DNA from: Bimastos eiseni
Taxonomy: Eukaryota; Annelida; Clitellata; Crassiclitellata; Lumbricidae
DNA length: 64,000 nt
Reading direction: 5' to 3'
Assembly (NCBI GenBank): GCA_959347315.1
Contig: OY365809.1
Location: 6,233,853-6,297,852 of the forward strand
Part shown: positions 47,271 to 58,610 of the stretch, piece after piece
Position numbering within the stretch: position 1 is the stretch's first letter
Layout of the letters: each line of letters begins with the position of its first letter
Position numbers and translations under genes: made by a program
The notes under the pieces: generated by a model
The model's input: the letters and a program-made list of their open reading frames with translations, nothing else
Databases searched by the model: none
Told to the model about the DNA's origin: nothing

Positions 47271-47363
47271 CCACAGAGGCGATGATGGTGATGCATGCCA
47301 GATGAAGAATGAAAAATTGATGACCAAAGGGTGGATAGCACGCAGGAATTGCATCATCTTGTA

Positions 47364-47990
<627 letters not shown>

Positions 47991-48180
47991 GATAATGTAT
48001 TTATATAAACGTCTCTCGACAATAAAATGTGTATGGAATGATATTCACCTTTTGTCCGAGGGCAGCGCTTTGTTGGACAAAAACTATAACACGGCTTTTA
48101 AGTAATTACAGCTAAAGGCTGCAATCTTGAAATTTGTTATGTGGCCGCCAAAGCAAAAACTTTCACGAGGGCACACTCTG

Positions 48181-48305
48181 TCACACACACACACACGCGC
48201 ACGCACACACACACGCACGCACACACACACACGCACACACACACACGTGCATACACATGCACGCCCGTGCACACACACACACACACACGTAGACACACAC
48301 ACACT
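48181..48305. repeat. (CA)n microsatellite
   Basis: CACACA with GCAC, CGTG and CATG interruptions, about 125 bases, ending 55 bases before the short inverted-repeat element. Confidence 0.95.
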
Positions 48306-48360
48306 AACATAGTTATACACTAAGGCGTATTCACCCAGACAGACGCATATACAGTGTATA

Positions 48361-48527
48361 CACACTGTGTTCGGAAATAAAGGGACCCCCATTGATAACA
48401 GGAAAATAAATAGTAAATATTTGTCGATTTGAAAAATTGCAGAACCATTTCAATCCGGACATAATTTGTCCGCAAATTTCTTATTTATGAAAGTCTTGTT
48501 TAAAAAAATATTTCCAGACACAGTGTG
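48361..48527. mobile_element. TA-flanked inverted-repeat MITE, short copy
   Basis: The ends CACACTGTGTTCGGAAATA and, reversed, CACACTGTGTCTGGAAATA (19 bp, two mismatches) are bordered by TA on both sides. The body is 167 bases and shares its left part with the 25638-26539 copy, so it looks like an internally deleted relative. It was probably mobilised by a Tc1/mariner-type transposase elsewhere in the genome. Confidence 0.82.
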
Positions 48528-48770
48528 TATATATATATGTGCACATGCAAACATATCCAAATGGCAGTAAAAAATAAGATGTTGTGTTGTAATGTTTAAA
48601 CTATGTATAAGCCTTTATTTTACATATATATAGATTATGATACTTGTAATATCATACGTACATTGTATAAGTGTATTCATATTTAAGTATGCATGCTGGT
48701 GTTGTTGTCTCTACAGGCAACGATGACTGTTTCTGCATGGTCAGGACAATGGCTGCCATTTTTGTGTGTA

Positions 48771-48828
<58 letters not shown>

Positions 48829-50454
48829 ACGTGTGTGTGTCATGCTTGTGTACTGCTGTAGATTGAATCTCCTTATATAGAATCGATGAACTTCGATGCC
48901 TTTATTGACGATAAGTTTTATTCTTGGAATGACAATCTTGGATTGAATATACATCTTGAATAAAGTCTTGGACTTAATTTAGGATGTGTATTGTTTGTAG
49001 TCTGTTGATGGTTTACTTGTAAATAAGGTGATTCTGTTTCAAATGGTGCTATAACAAATGCAACTATTTCGTGTAGCTCCAATCCAGATATCACGTCAAT
49101 GAGACTATACGTATGAAGACTTGTTCAGCACGCCCATGCACTTTGGCTAAAGCAGGCACACAATTGACTAACTGGGATCTCAGCCCCTACGTGTTGTCTG
49201 AGCCGCCATTGGTTTCTGGAAATATTCTTAGAACTTATATGTGTGATTTTATTGCCTGGTAGTGGTGGCAAGAAAGAAATGATGTAAACAATAAAACACA
49301 TTTTTCCATAATCACAAGCTTATCTTTAAGCACTCGAAGTGCATCAATCGCAAAATAACACATTGAACTGATAATCCGATACTAAATATAGGGTCTACCG
49401 GCTATAGATGTATAAAAATATTGTTCACAGAAATAAGACTAACTGTCGACATAATATTAGAAACTCAGCAATATCGTGAAAGTTAGATATACTGAATATC
49501 AACCATCTAATATAGGGGCCTATAAGAAAACGAAATCTGTCTATAGATGTAAATTTAACGAATACCATTCGACGAACAGTGAATCATCAGTAGAACAGCC
49601 ACGATAACAAATTAACAAGAAATGAGCAAAAAATGTCCGACTATTGATAATAAACATAAAACAATAAGAAATATGTTAATTAAACCTATACTGTTGTCTA
49701 GAAATCAATGGCGGCCTGTTATTGTATTTACAAAGTTAGTATGTTTTAGGCCATAATTAGCCACTGTTGACCTCATTGATGTGAAAGCCGGCTTTACGAG
49801 ATGAACTTTTAGTTGGGAGAACATGCCATAGACGAAAAGAACTGCAGACCATTCATTTTGCGAGCATTTGCGATATCCTTAGTTAGTTCTTACCATTGTA
49901 GGCTAATATTTGGCAGATATGGACACTTTTAGTAAATTTGCCATGTTCTAATCGATCAGAATAAGAATTAGCAGAATCTTATGGTTCATTAATTATCTAT
50001 CCAATCAATTAGTCGTCATTCTTCGTGAAGAATGCCTGATACTGTCATGCAAGCCTTAAGCTAAGCATTAGAGGCTACGTTGTGAATCTGTTCAAAACAC
50101 GAAAGCAGTATCCAGAAAGTCTGAAATTCTCTGCCTCTGGTATATAATAATAATATATAAACACACCCAGACGTCCTCCGAAGACGATACTGCTACACAT
50201 GCAATACAAAACCATTAAGGTTAATACTAGCTACGTCACCGGATACAAAGCGCAGATAGATAGATACAAAGTAACACAGAAGACGTTCAGACAATGCAGC
50301 ACAATTACATATAACGGAATTGAAGAACTCAAGTAATCTCTATTAAGACAATTGATTCTTTCAAAAGGCCTTTTCTTAGCATGCTCGCACGGCCATTGAC
50401 TATAAAACATCATACATTGTACACTATACATGATATACGTAATATCATGTAGAC
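48528..50454. other. No gene recognised; (GT)n at 48771-48826
   Basis: Apart from a pure GT tract the stretch is AT-rich and anonymous. No open frame of interest. Confidence 0.65.
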
Positions 50455-50945
50455 CATGTTATCATACTTAATTAAGCGATTGCACGCTATACGTGTGGAC
50501 TGGGGTTTCCTTGAATGGCTTAGTTCCTTCCTTGCTGGGCGTATGGTCGCGTATGATACGTGGGCCCACAAGGTCAAGATGGGTCCCTGCCCCGTGCGGC
50601 CACCCCAGTTCTCTGTACTTGCCTACTTGGTCCGCTGCTGTATATCATTTACACCTCTAGGCCCTCCACACTTCTGACGGAGAGTGCTGCTGGTGGTAGT
50701 TGTTGCAGTTTGACGACACTGTGATAGCAAAGATTATTAGCATCGCCCTCCACCTGTATCCAGGCTTGGTATTGGCACTGCTGGTCTGCAAGCAGTGAGG
50801 GAGTTTGGCAGAGAGTGGGGTCCAAGGCCAGCCTTATGCAGATGATATACATGTAAATATCCGAAAATAACAATTGAATCCCTGCAGACTTTAAGATACG
50901 TGGCCGAACATCGGTTAACAAAGCAGCAATCCAATCAAATTTAAC
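50455..50945 (+). mobile_element. LINE reverse-transcriptase pseudogene fragment
   Basis: The plus strand gives DWGFLEWLSSFLAGR, matching the palm region before motif B (usually ...WLxSFLxGR). A decayed motif B follows (PPQFSVLAYL for GVPQGSVLxPLL), and after frame changes YADDIHV, an intact-looking motif C at about 50833-50853. The rest (SLQTLRYVAEH) is the usual following helix. Several frame breaks make it dead. It lies tail-to-tail with the last bZIP exon, 40 bases away. Confidence 0.8.
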
Positions 50946-50984
50946 ATTGCCGTCGTCGGAGACTTCTGAATTTGTGTACGCAAT

Positions 50985-51185
50985 TCAGTGGATTCCTTGC
51001 GGATTTAGCGAATTTTGTTCTGGGTCGCTGGATACAGACGAAGAGGGAGCGATGGCGCTACACTGGGTCGATGAGGTTGAGCGGTCGTGAGACGAAACCC
51101 ACTGTTCGAGCACTTGTAGTTCTTTCCTCATTGATTCGATTTCTTTGATTAGCACCTCGTTCTTACTCTCCCAATCAATCGTCTC
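50985..51185 (-). CDS. Fos/ATF3/BATF-like bZIP factor, exon 3 (leucine zipper and C-terminus)
   Basis: It opens after an acceptor ATCAAG (AG at 51187-51186) in phase 0 and runs to a stop at 50985. The first residues ETIDWESKNEVLIKEI align with the zipper of Fos (ETDQLEDEKSALQTEI) and with BATF/ATF3, starting at the same intron position. The heptad d-positions read Leu (end of exon 2), Trp, Leu, Met, Leu, so two canonical leucines are replaced. The zipper is followed by SSHD, equivalent to the AAH/NSH end of the family, and by a short Ser-rich tail of about 30 residues with no recognisable motif. The zipper mediates dimerisation; Fos-class zippers usually need a Jun-type partner. Confidence 0.85.
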   Translation of the reverse strand, partial: ETIDWESKNEVLIKEIESMRKELQVLEQWVSSHDRSTSSTQCSAIAPSSSVSSDPEQNSLNPQGIH

Positions 51186-51528
51186 CTTGATAACGAGAAA
51201 ATAATGGACATGCAAGTCAGTTATTTTACTCTATTTTCGAAATTTTCACACATTAAGTCATCTGAACACCGTTTATGGTTTTGAACGAAAGATCATTTAA
51301 GCTTACTCTCCGATTCAAAATGGAATCCATTTTCTTGACGTGATTCACGGTTCAAAACAGATTAAACGAACGAGTAAAAAAATTAGAATCGTTTATACGG
51401 CTTATTTCAAAGAAGTTCATTAAAAATTTTCACTGTCTTCCATTTTTATATAATCGCCTTTTGCCATGTAACATATCCTCCGTATGACGGAAAACTATAA
51501 CTGGTAAAGTATTATCTCTAAAACTGAC

Positions 51529-51636
51529 CTCAGTGAGTGTCTCTATCTGAATGAGTCTTCGCTTCCGGCTTCTTGTTGCTGCTTCTTTGTTCGCTCTTCT
51601 GCGAAGGTCTCGCCGTTGCCTATCTTCTTCTGTGAT
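51529..51636 (-). CDS. Fos/ATF3/BATF-like bZIP factor, exon 2 (basic region)
   Basis: This exon of 108 nt (36 codons) is bracketed by an acceptor TTGTCAG (AG at 51638-51637) and a consensus donor GAG|GTCAGT (51528-51523), in phase 0 on both sides. It encodes EEDRQRRDLRRRANKEAA then TRSRKRRLIQIETLTE. The basic-region signature NKEAATRSR fits the N-x2-A-A-x2-(S/C)-R rule for DNA-contacting residues in bZIP proteins. The length and position of the exon match what I recall for FOS exon 3. The acidic EED before the basic region is also Fos/ATF3-like. DNA specificity is expected to be TGA(C/G)TCA or TGACGTCA, from the family. Confidence 0.88.
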
Positions 51637-51989
51637 CTGACAATTATAATAATAATATCTCTGGTATATATTATTATTGTCATGTTTCCCCGAGGTAATA
51701 ACATCGTGATTCCGGAGATTGCAGATAATCAGAAGTGTGTTGTCTGGAAGGGTTTGTCTTCGCAGATAGTTTATAATCACTATTTGGCCCATTCTATTAC
51801 TATTATTTTACAATTGTTATTGTCACTGGTATATGTATCTTCCTTTATTGGAAAAGAAATATCGCTGTCAAAACAACCCAGCGATATTACAAGTTCATAT
51901 TGTAGAGGAATCGAACAGTCATTCATTCATCGAGTTTATTCGGCTTATGACTTCCTAACTTCGTGAAAGGTTCAGTCTGTAGGAACCGT

Positions 51990-52330
51990 GGACGCTTAGG
52001 GAACATGAGGGTGTATAATAGATGGTTTTGTACGGTAATCTGGGTTTAAAATTCTCTTTGTCCCTATCAGAGAGATCAAATGGGTGGGGTCTTTCTCGCA
52101 GGTTGTATTTTTTTGCGGTATCTCATGGCACAGCGGGCGCAAAACGTGTCTCCGATCTCTGGCGATGGCCCTGAAGAGGGTGCCGTCGGCCTGTTCAGCT
52201 CTCTTTACAATTGACGGAGCTTGCGTCTGCATGAATCCTGAGGCGCTCCAAGCGGTTGCAGCCCCACTAATTTATATACCCCCAACGGGCTGGGGAGTGG
52301 GGACGCATGCATCAGACGCCCAATTGTTGC
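51990..52330 (-). mobile_element. LINE C-terminal remnant inside the first bZIP intron
   Basis: The minus strand gives LFRAIARDRRHVLRPL, then YNLRERPHPFDLSDRD in another frame. Both are typical of the last part of LINE reverse transcriptases from invertebrates (HHVLxxLLP...YNLRxRxHxFxLP). It has the same orientation as the gene. Confidence 0.6.
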
Positions 52331-52674
52331 TCTTGTAGCTTGTAACGTTCCGCGCCAGTTGAAAGTCTTTAAAGCATATATTGTTTTTAGTGCAATTACA
52401 ATTACTTGATCTAAGATAATTAAAGGTAAGCTAGCTTAAGTAAATGTGCTTTAGGTACATTACCGTAAATTACCTTTCTTGCCCTTATATACCACAATTC
52501 ACCTCATCCAACAATTTTGCACCATGCATGTTCCTACTTTACTTTACTGTCTTTCATTTTCATACCTTAACCTTGCCCAATTTGACATGACTGTATCTTG
52601 CGTAATCTTGGCTTTCATTATCTCATTTGTATGATTCAATCAATCGGATTCGATAGTTGTGGAAGGCGGCTGAC

Positions 52675-53832
52675 CTGTGACTGTTGCGAAGAAGGTTTCT
52701 CGAGATCATCTGCGGTCAGCGTCTTCTGTCCCTGAAGGACCCTCCGGAAATGGATTCGGGTTGCAATGATGTCCCTTGTCGTCATTGGACCGTCGAGGTA
52801 GTCGCTGGCCAGAAGGTTGGACACACTCAACTTCACCTCCTCGTCAGTCAGTGACTCTTGACTTGAGCTCAGTGGAGATGGAAGATAGATGTTTTTCTGC
52901 TGCTGCAACTCGGCTCCCTCCTCCATCGAAGTTGGTGAACCGATCGTTACGGTTGCTTTGGACCCTGACCACTCATCTGGAATGGAGTGGTGGTCTCCAG
53001 AGAGGACATTGCTGTTGTTTGGACTCCAATGGGTAGGAAAAGAGTCATAGCTGACGATTCTGTTGTCTCGCGTTAGAGAGCAGTTGATGGGTATAGACTG
53101 GTGTCCAGTGATAGCAACGTTAAGGGTTCGATCGACTCGTATGGGCTTCTCTACGACCATCACAGTATCGTTTAACGTTGAAGAGGACCATTCCACTGGA
53201 AAGGAGCTGTAGCTGCTGTCGATCGAATGATCCTGCATTCGAGACCAATCGATAGGAATGGAATGATCTGTTGTGCTGATCGTTTGAGACCAGTCTATAG
53301 GAATGGAATCGAGCTTTTCATTGGTCGCAGGGTCACTGGTTCGAAGCCAATCGTCACCCGATGCTTGGTCGACTCCATTCCAATGAGTCTGCAGATGCAA
53401 TTCATCGGCGGCTTCCGGTGCTTGAGTCAGGGTGTGGATCAGGTCGACAGACATGAATGAAGGATCGCTGGTCTTCGTTGGGTCCTCGGATCCAGTCCAG
53501 CTGGACACATGGAGGAAGGGGTGACCATGAGAGGCAAATGGTGGGTCCTGTGTTGCAGTCCAGTCAGCTGGAATGAGGGAGTGGTCTGTGACATAGGATG
53601 GAAAGAAGATTGGGGAGAATGGCACCAGGGCATCGTGGCTCCAGTGCCCTGGATCCAGGAATCGTGTGGAATCGTTCGTGGAGTCTTCGATCTTCCAGGA
53701 ATCAGATCCTAGGAATGGCATCCTCGTGGATTCTTCGGTCAGGGCAAAGATGGAAGAGGAGAAAGAGGAGAAGGACGAGGAGGAGGAAGACGAGGAGGAG
53801 GAACCGTGTTTTCCAAGGACGACATTCATCAT
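52675..53832 (-). CDS. Fos/ATF3/BATF-like bZIP factor, exon 1 (N-terminal region with tryptophan repeat)
   Basis: 386 codons from a Met pair at 53832; a stop lies seven codons upstream in frame, although a 5' exon could still splice in. The exon ends in phase 0 at CAG|GTCAGC (donor 52674-52673) and joins exons 2 and 3 without loss of frame, for a protein of about 488 aa. Residues 11-28 are a serine run. Residues 60-290 carry a repeat with core S-(I/F)-P-x-(D/E/H)-W-(S/T): clear units at about 85-92, 176-182, 191-197, 210-216, 264-270 and 283-289, plus one with Cys for Trp at 246-252. Looser Trp units are at 64, 112 and 151. The composition is acidic, Ser- and Trp-rich, as in many activation domains; that role is inference. 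I know no family member with this repeat. The last 90 residues (LTDEEVKLSVSNLLASDYLD) look folded or helical. Confidence 0.8.
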
Positions 53833-54460
53833 CAGTGTGCTGCAACGCCAGGTCTATAAGCACAATCATTCCAGTCTTCAACAACGTCGTCATCAACAAT
53901 TTCAACTATACGATCATCAGCAATGGCATCATCACCATCAGCACCATCATCATCGTCATCTTTTCTGTCCTTCTTTGTATACCATCTTTCAATTGAGTTA
54001 CCTTAATTAAATTTAATGCTGAAGTTAGTGTTTGTTACTTATGCTGTCGCTTCCTTGGAAGTAAGTTTCCATTGAGCTTGATTCTAACTAATGTTGAAAT
54101 TGTGTGCTCCGAGAAAATTATGGGTTACACTGAGCGTTATCTATGAGTCTATGACCGTCTCCGTTCACGTTATCATTTGATCACTCTAAGACTTCGACCT
54201 ATACGCGAGTATAGGTTTTGCACCTAATCGTAGACATTGTTGAGTTTCATTTCACTGATCAGTTTTCATGACTGGTGAGAAAATTTGTTTCCGATCTGTC
54301 ATTACTTCCTCCATCGATCTAATCCAAATAATAACTGAAATTTAAAAGTTGCTTACTAACAACTCATTTCAGATGAGTCCGTTGCCAAGTTTCATTCACT
54401 CTAAGTCTCAAAGCAAAGCCGCGTGTACTTCGTTAGCTGAAGTTAACCCAACTAATGTTT
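53833..54460. other. Upstream of the bZIP exon 1; no promoter identified
   Basis: A possible acceptor GTTGCAG ends at about 53843, so a non-coding first exon further right is possible. Positions 53880-53965 are CATCAT/ATCATC-rich. No TATA box in a convincing position. Confidence 0.5.
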
Positions 54461-54660
54461 GTGACATGGTAAGAGAGTGATTAAAGCGTTCGCCTAATAT
54501 CGCAGATAACGTGAATGGGTTCAAGTCCGGGGCGGCCATCCCGGAGTGTGGGTCGTGGGGACAAGCCTCTGACGTGTTTTTATGGAAGGACCTTGAGCAA
54601 GTCCTTCACTCAGGACTGCTCAACGCCACCGATTTATGCACAATTCTAGTCAAAGATAGA
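54461..54660 (+). mobile_element. tRNA-derived SINE, second copy type
   Basis: A-box-like TGGTAAGAGAGTGATTAAAG (54467-54486) and B-box GGGTTCAAGTCC (54517-54528) sit at tRNA-like spacing. The body contains GGACCTTGAGCAAGTC (54588-54603), the same central word as in the SINE at 30234. The head differs from that copy, so the two share a body but not a recent head. Confidence 0.7.
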
Positions 54661-56465
54661 TGAAGACGTCATAGAGATAGAAATAACATAATGGTATTTT
54701 TAATCGGGTAATAAAAAAAAACGTATGCAGTCATTTGCCATTTTTTTATCATTCATTTTCAAAATGCTTTGAAAATTGATTAGGCATACGGAACATTAAT
54801 ATTATGTAACGGTTAAATTGAACGCTATGATCAAAACGAATTCCGTTTCAAATTAAGCTGTTAGCGCTTAAATAGATAAATAAATCTTTGATCGGCATGA
54901 TACAATTTTAGGGAAATCAACTAGTTCTTAAACCTGTGCTAATCTTCTCTAACTTCAGACAAAAGTGTTTCAGACCTTCTGCACAGAACTGACTCGCTTC
55001 TACTTAACAATACATATTTAAATTGATCATCTTGAGACTTCTAAGAGCCGAACTTTAACAATAGACCTACTTAAACTTTATTATACTTGTTGAGCAAATA
55101 ACATATTGAGGGCTATTAAAACTTTATTTTATAATAAGGCCTATATGCCAGTTATATCAGTCATCATAGATCTTGTAATAAGAAATACTCAGCCATTTTT
55201 TTTCATTGCACGGACCCTACAATGAGGCCTGTACGTTTAAGAGCTTGGCTGCCTTCACGATACACAACATATTTAATGTAGCTGAACCCCCGCATTCTAT
55301 CTCAGATTCGTTTGTTCTGTACTTTCGCAGCTCTATATTTTCGAGCAACTACGTTAACCTACACACAGTTGACTGCTATTTCTTTTGATATAGGCCTAAT
55401 GCTCTTGACGAGAACGTTTTCTACTCTCGTACAGTTACTGTACATATTTTGACAGTTTGTCAAAAGACGATAGCTTTTCACTGGGAATATTTTATCTTTG
55501 AACGAAGGCTTATGTGAGACCATCTTCATTATACCATTAAACTTGTATATAAATCTCTAATTTCAGTCGTAATCAAATGTAAAACATGTTTGCATGAACA
55601 AATAACTGATCGTGCAACAGAATTTGTGAAGCTTAGACCATAGGCCTACAGTCACTCACACCTATAACATTAAAAGAGCATTATACATGTAGGCCATCTC
55701 TCAAATGTAGAGCAAAATTGCTAGCAGTAAGCTACTGCATTTGAGCACTAATGCGTATTCGAAATGTCATTCCCAGGATGCATTTTTTTAATCTTTCAGC
55801 CTAGTGGCTTTGGCGATGCTCGCAATTATACAATCTTCTCCTAAGAGACATTTTGGGGAAGCGATTATTAGTCTCCTCTGGAGTCTTTGAAACAAGCGTC
55901 ACTCATTCAATAATTGTGTAATGAATTTAAATTTAAAACTGGAGGCGAGACAACAATAAAAGTAGATATTTGTTTAAGATAAACCTTTGTGACACAAATA
56001 GCGTATACTTGGGACGCAGATTATAAAATCTGTCCTCTCCAACAATTGAACTGAATCAACCAATTGGCTTCGGTTATATGCTTTTATTTATATTGTCCGC
56101 ATAAACTGTTGTTATCGTTCTTCTATGGCTATAGTTAGGGCCTACCAAAACAGATCGAATTCCGATTTATGGGCCTAATTATCAATCCTACTCCTTCAGA
56201 GAACAAGTAGGAAATAACCGTGGCGGTTATTCTAGCTGTCACGCCGTATATGTAATTGCTATATAGGCCTATATGTATATATGTTGCAGTGCTCGAAATG
56301 ACTGTTTGAAAACAATTGATTTAGTGTTAAAGACTATAATATATCACAGACTACCTCTCTTCTTCAACTTTGAGTTAGTTTATTTAAAGTTTACTCTATG
56401 TGCAGCCTATACATGGCTTACTTCAGTTTGCTAATGAATAGGAAACTGTTAAGTTTACATCAATG
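54661..56465. other. No gene seen
   Basis: AT-rich anonymous DNA with several TAGGCCTA words. No repeat array or coding signal. Confidence 0.65.
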
Positions 56466-56469
56466 CGGG

Positions 56470-56545
56470 TGGGGTTCGGTAGAGTAATGGGTAGCAGACT
56501 GGGGCGCAGAGCTGAGGAATCGAGTTCGATACCAGTGTTGTTTAA
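56470..56545 (+). mobile_element. tRNA-like sequence, probably a SINE head or tRNA pseudogene
   Basis: GGTTCGGTAGAGTAATGGGT resembles an A-box region and GAGTTCGATACC a B-box. The length fits a tRNA, but I could not close a convincing acceptor stem, so a functional tRNA is not claimed. Confidence 0.4.
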
Positions 56546-57454
56546 ATTGAGTTATGTATTGGCGTAATGAATGCTCTGCGAAGCTACCGACATCATTCGT
56601 TCATACAATGTCTCTAATCACAGGCCTACTGCGTTTTTATCAGTTTGAAAATGAACGGAAATTATTAAAATTATTAAATCTATTATCATTGTTACATTTA
56701 TGTGTTAATTCGCGACTTCAATGAGCAAACGGGTTTCGTGTCCTTTCTCTCACTTCGTCTTTTGCATCCGGAAATATAATAAACCACTAGCGATATAGGC
56801 ATAATTCGGGTCAGTGGCGCTTCGGTGTGTTGATGGCTTGTGCCATTGTTTGTGCCATGTGGCACTTATTCAGGTTAATGGATAGTAAGTAAATCCTTTA
56901 TTCGAACAATTACAAACCGCATTTCGGCTTACATATACTCATATTGTATGACGATAAATCTATCTATGGCACTTATATAGCTCCCTTCTGGTTCGTCTTT
57001 ATCGCGTCGTTGTTTGTCATATATGTCTGCTATCGCTAAGTCATGATAATTACTTGTAGATCGTCGCAGTTACAGAAGATTTGTGTGCCAAGCTCTTAGT
57101 TGTAGAATAGTCCTGATATTAGCAAAGGGACTTAGTGAGATCCCGTTCGTTGTATATTGGCAGGCTGGTAGCAATCGAAGTGGTATATTTGTAGGGTGTG
57201 TTTGGACAGCCGAGAAGAGCCAGGCTAATTATTGCTCGAGGCTTTGATATGTACTGTTGTTTGGAAGATACCTCGCTATGACCATTTGTCTAAGTCTGGC
57301 CTGTAATCTACAGCGTTTCTCTTGCCAAAGAGGCCAATACCATGGTAGTCGGGTGGTAGCGTAAAAGATCCGTGTCACCGTGGTTGAAGCTACCACGTCG
57401 TTCAGTGAGGAGCCAGCAAAAACCCACAATCCACCAAGACTCCTCTGATGACTC
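56546..57454. other. No gene recognised
   Basis: A minus-strand frame at 57229-57456 is open for 75 codons without a known motif. Otherwise nothing. Confidence 0.5.
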
Positions 57455-58610
57455 ATTCAATTACTCTTATGTCTCAGTGATCATTAATCAGTGATCATGA
57501 TTACTCCTAGAATTGTTCAGAGGGATTACTCCTAGGATTATTCCTAGGATTACTCAGGGGATTACTCTTATGTCTCAGTGATTACTAATCAGCAGTGTTG
57601 TATGCAATACTTGAAACTTCAAGACCACGACGAGACCGAGACAGTGAGGCACCACGACCGAGACAAGACACTAGGTTCAAGACAGTACGAGACAGTACGA
57701 GACAGTAAAGGACAACTGATCTTATACAAAAGGCTATAAAATACTAACGCATCAGTTTTCTGGAATAATGTTCGTTTGTAATTTCAATTTGAAACTTATA
57801 ATGTAGCCAATATAGTACCAATTCCCGAAAACAGTTTTTATACTGCCGCGCTTTACCTTTTTCGATAGGCCTATCTCATTGTCGGCCTATCTTCTGAATA
57901 GTATAAGGAAGGCCTTTTTAGACACCTCTGAAATATTCTAGACGATTTTAAACTAGCAAATTCGATACCGACTACCTAACGAAATTATAAATTTGCGCAT
58001 ATCCTTACTCACCCTGAGAAACTCAAAGTTGTTCCGATCGTTTCGGTTATGGTGGTTTTACATAGTTATTGTTTTGTCAATAACCTCAACTTGCGTAAAC
58101 GCAAACTTCACAATTTCAGGTTCTCTCTAAGACATTTCTCCATTTTAAGTTAATTGAATTGATTTCAGTATCATGTGAATCGCGCGTTAACCAGAATGAC
58201 CGTTGATCGCAGATCCCGGTTTTAGTTTCTAGCGCAAGATTCTAAAACAATTAACGCGAAACTTATCGAGACCGCTTGTTCGCTTTCACTTCAAGACAGG
58301 TTCTAAAAATTCGAGACACTACCGCGAGACCGAGACAATAGGCCTCCGAGACCGAGACCGAGACACTAAGAAACTGTCTCGAGACCGAGACACTGTCTCG
58401 AGACCATACAACTCTGCTAATCAGTGATTATGATTACTCATAGGATCGTTCAGAGGATTACTCCTAGGATTACTCCTATGAGAATTCATATGAGGACTCA
58501 TGGAATTACTCTTATAGCTCAGTTATCCCAAATCAGTGATTGTGATTACTCATAGGACTGCTCAGAGGATTACTCAGAGGATTACTCATAGGATTACTCC
58601 TAAGATGACT
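57455..58610. repeat. GGATTACTC minisatellite, split by a transposon
   Basis: Loose tandem units GATTACTC(C/A)TAGGATTACTC and CAGTGAT(C/T)A(T/A)TGATTACTC occupy 57455-57592 and 58417-58610. The hAT-like element at 57593-58416 lies between them. Confidence 0.85.
57593..58416. mobile_element. hAT-like non-autonomous element with perfect 8-bp target duplication
   Basis: Ends CAGTGTTGTATG and, reversed, CAGAGTTGTATG (12 bp, one mismatch). The flanking duplication CTAATCAG is perfect at 57585-57592 and 58417-58424. Near both ends the words GAGACCGAGACA recur many times in one or the other orientation, forming subterminal repeats. Internal DNA has no transposase frame. The target was a minisatellite. 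Confidence 0.9.

Noticed and set aside
56470..56545. Functional tRNA gene
   Set aside because: The A and B boxes are recognisable, but no proper acceptor stem could be drawn. A SINE head or pseudogene is more likely.
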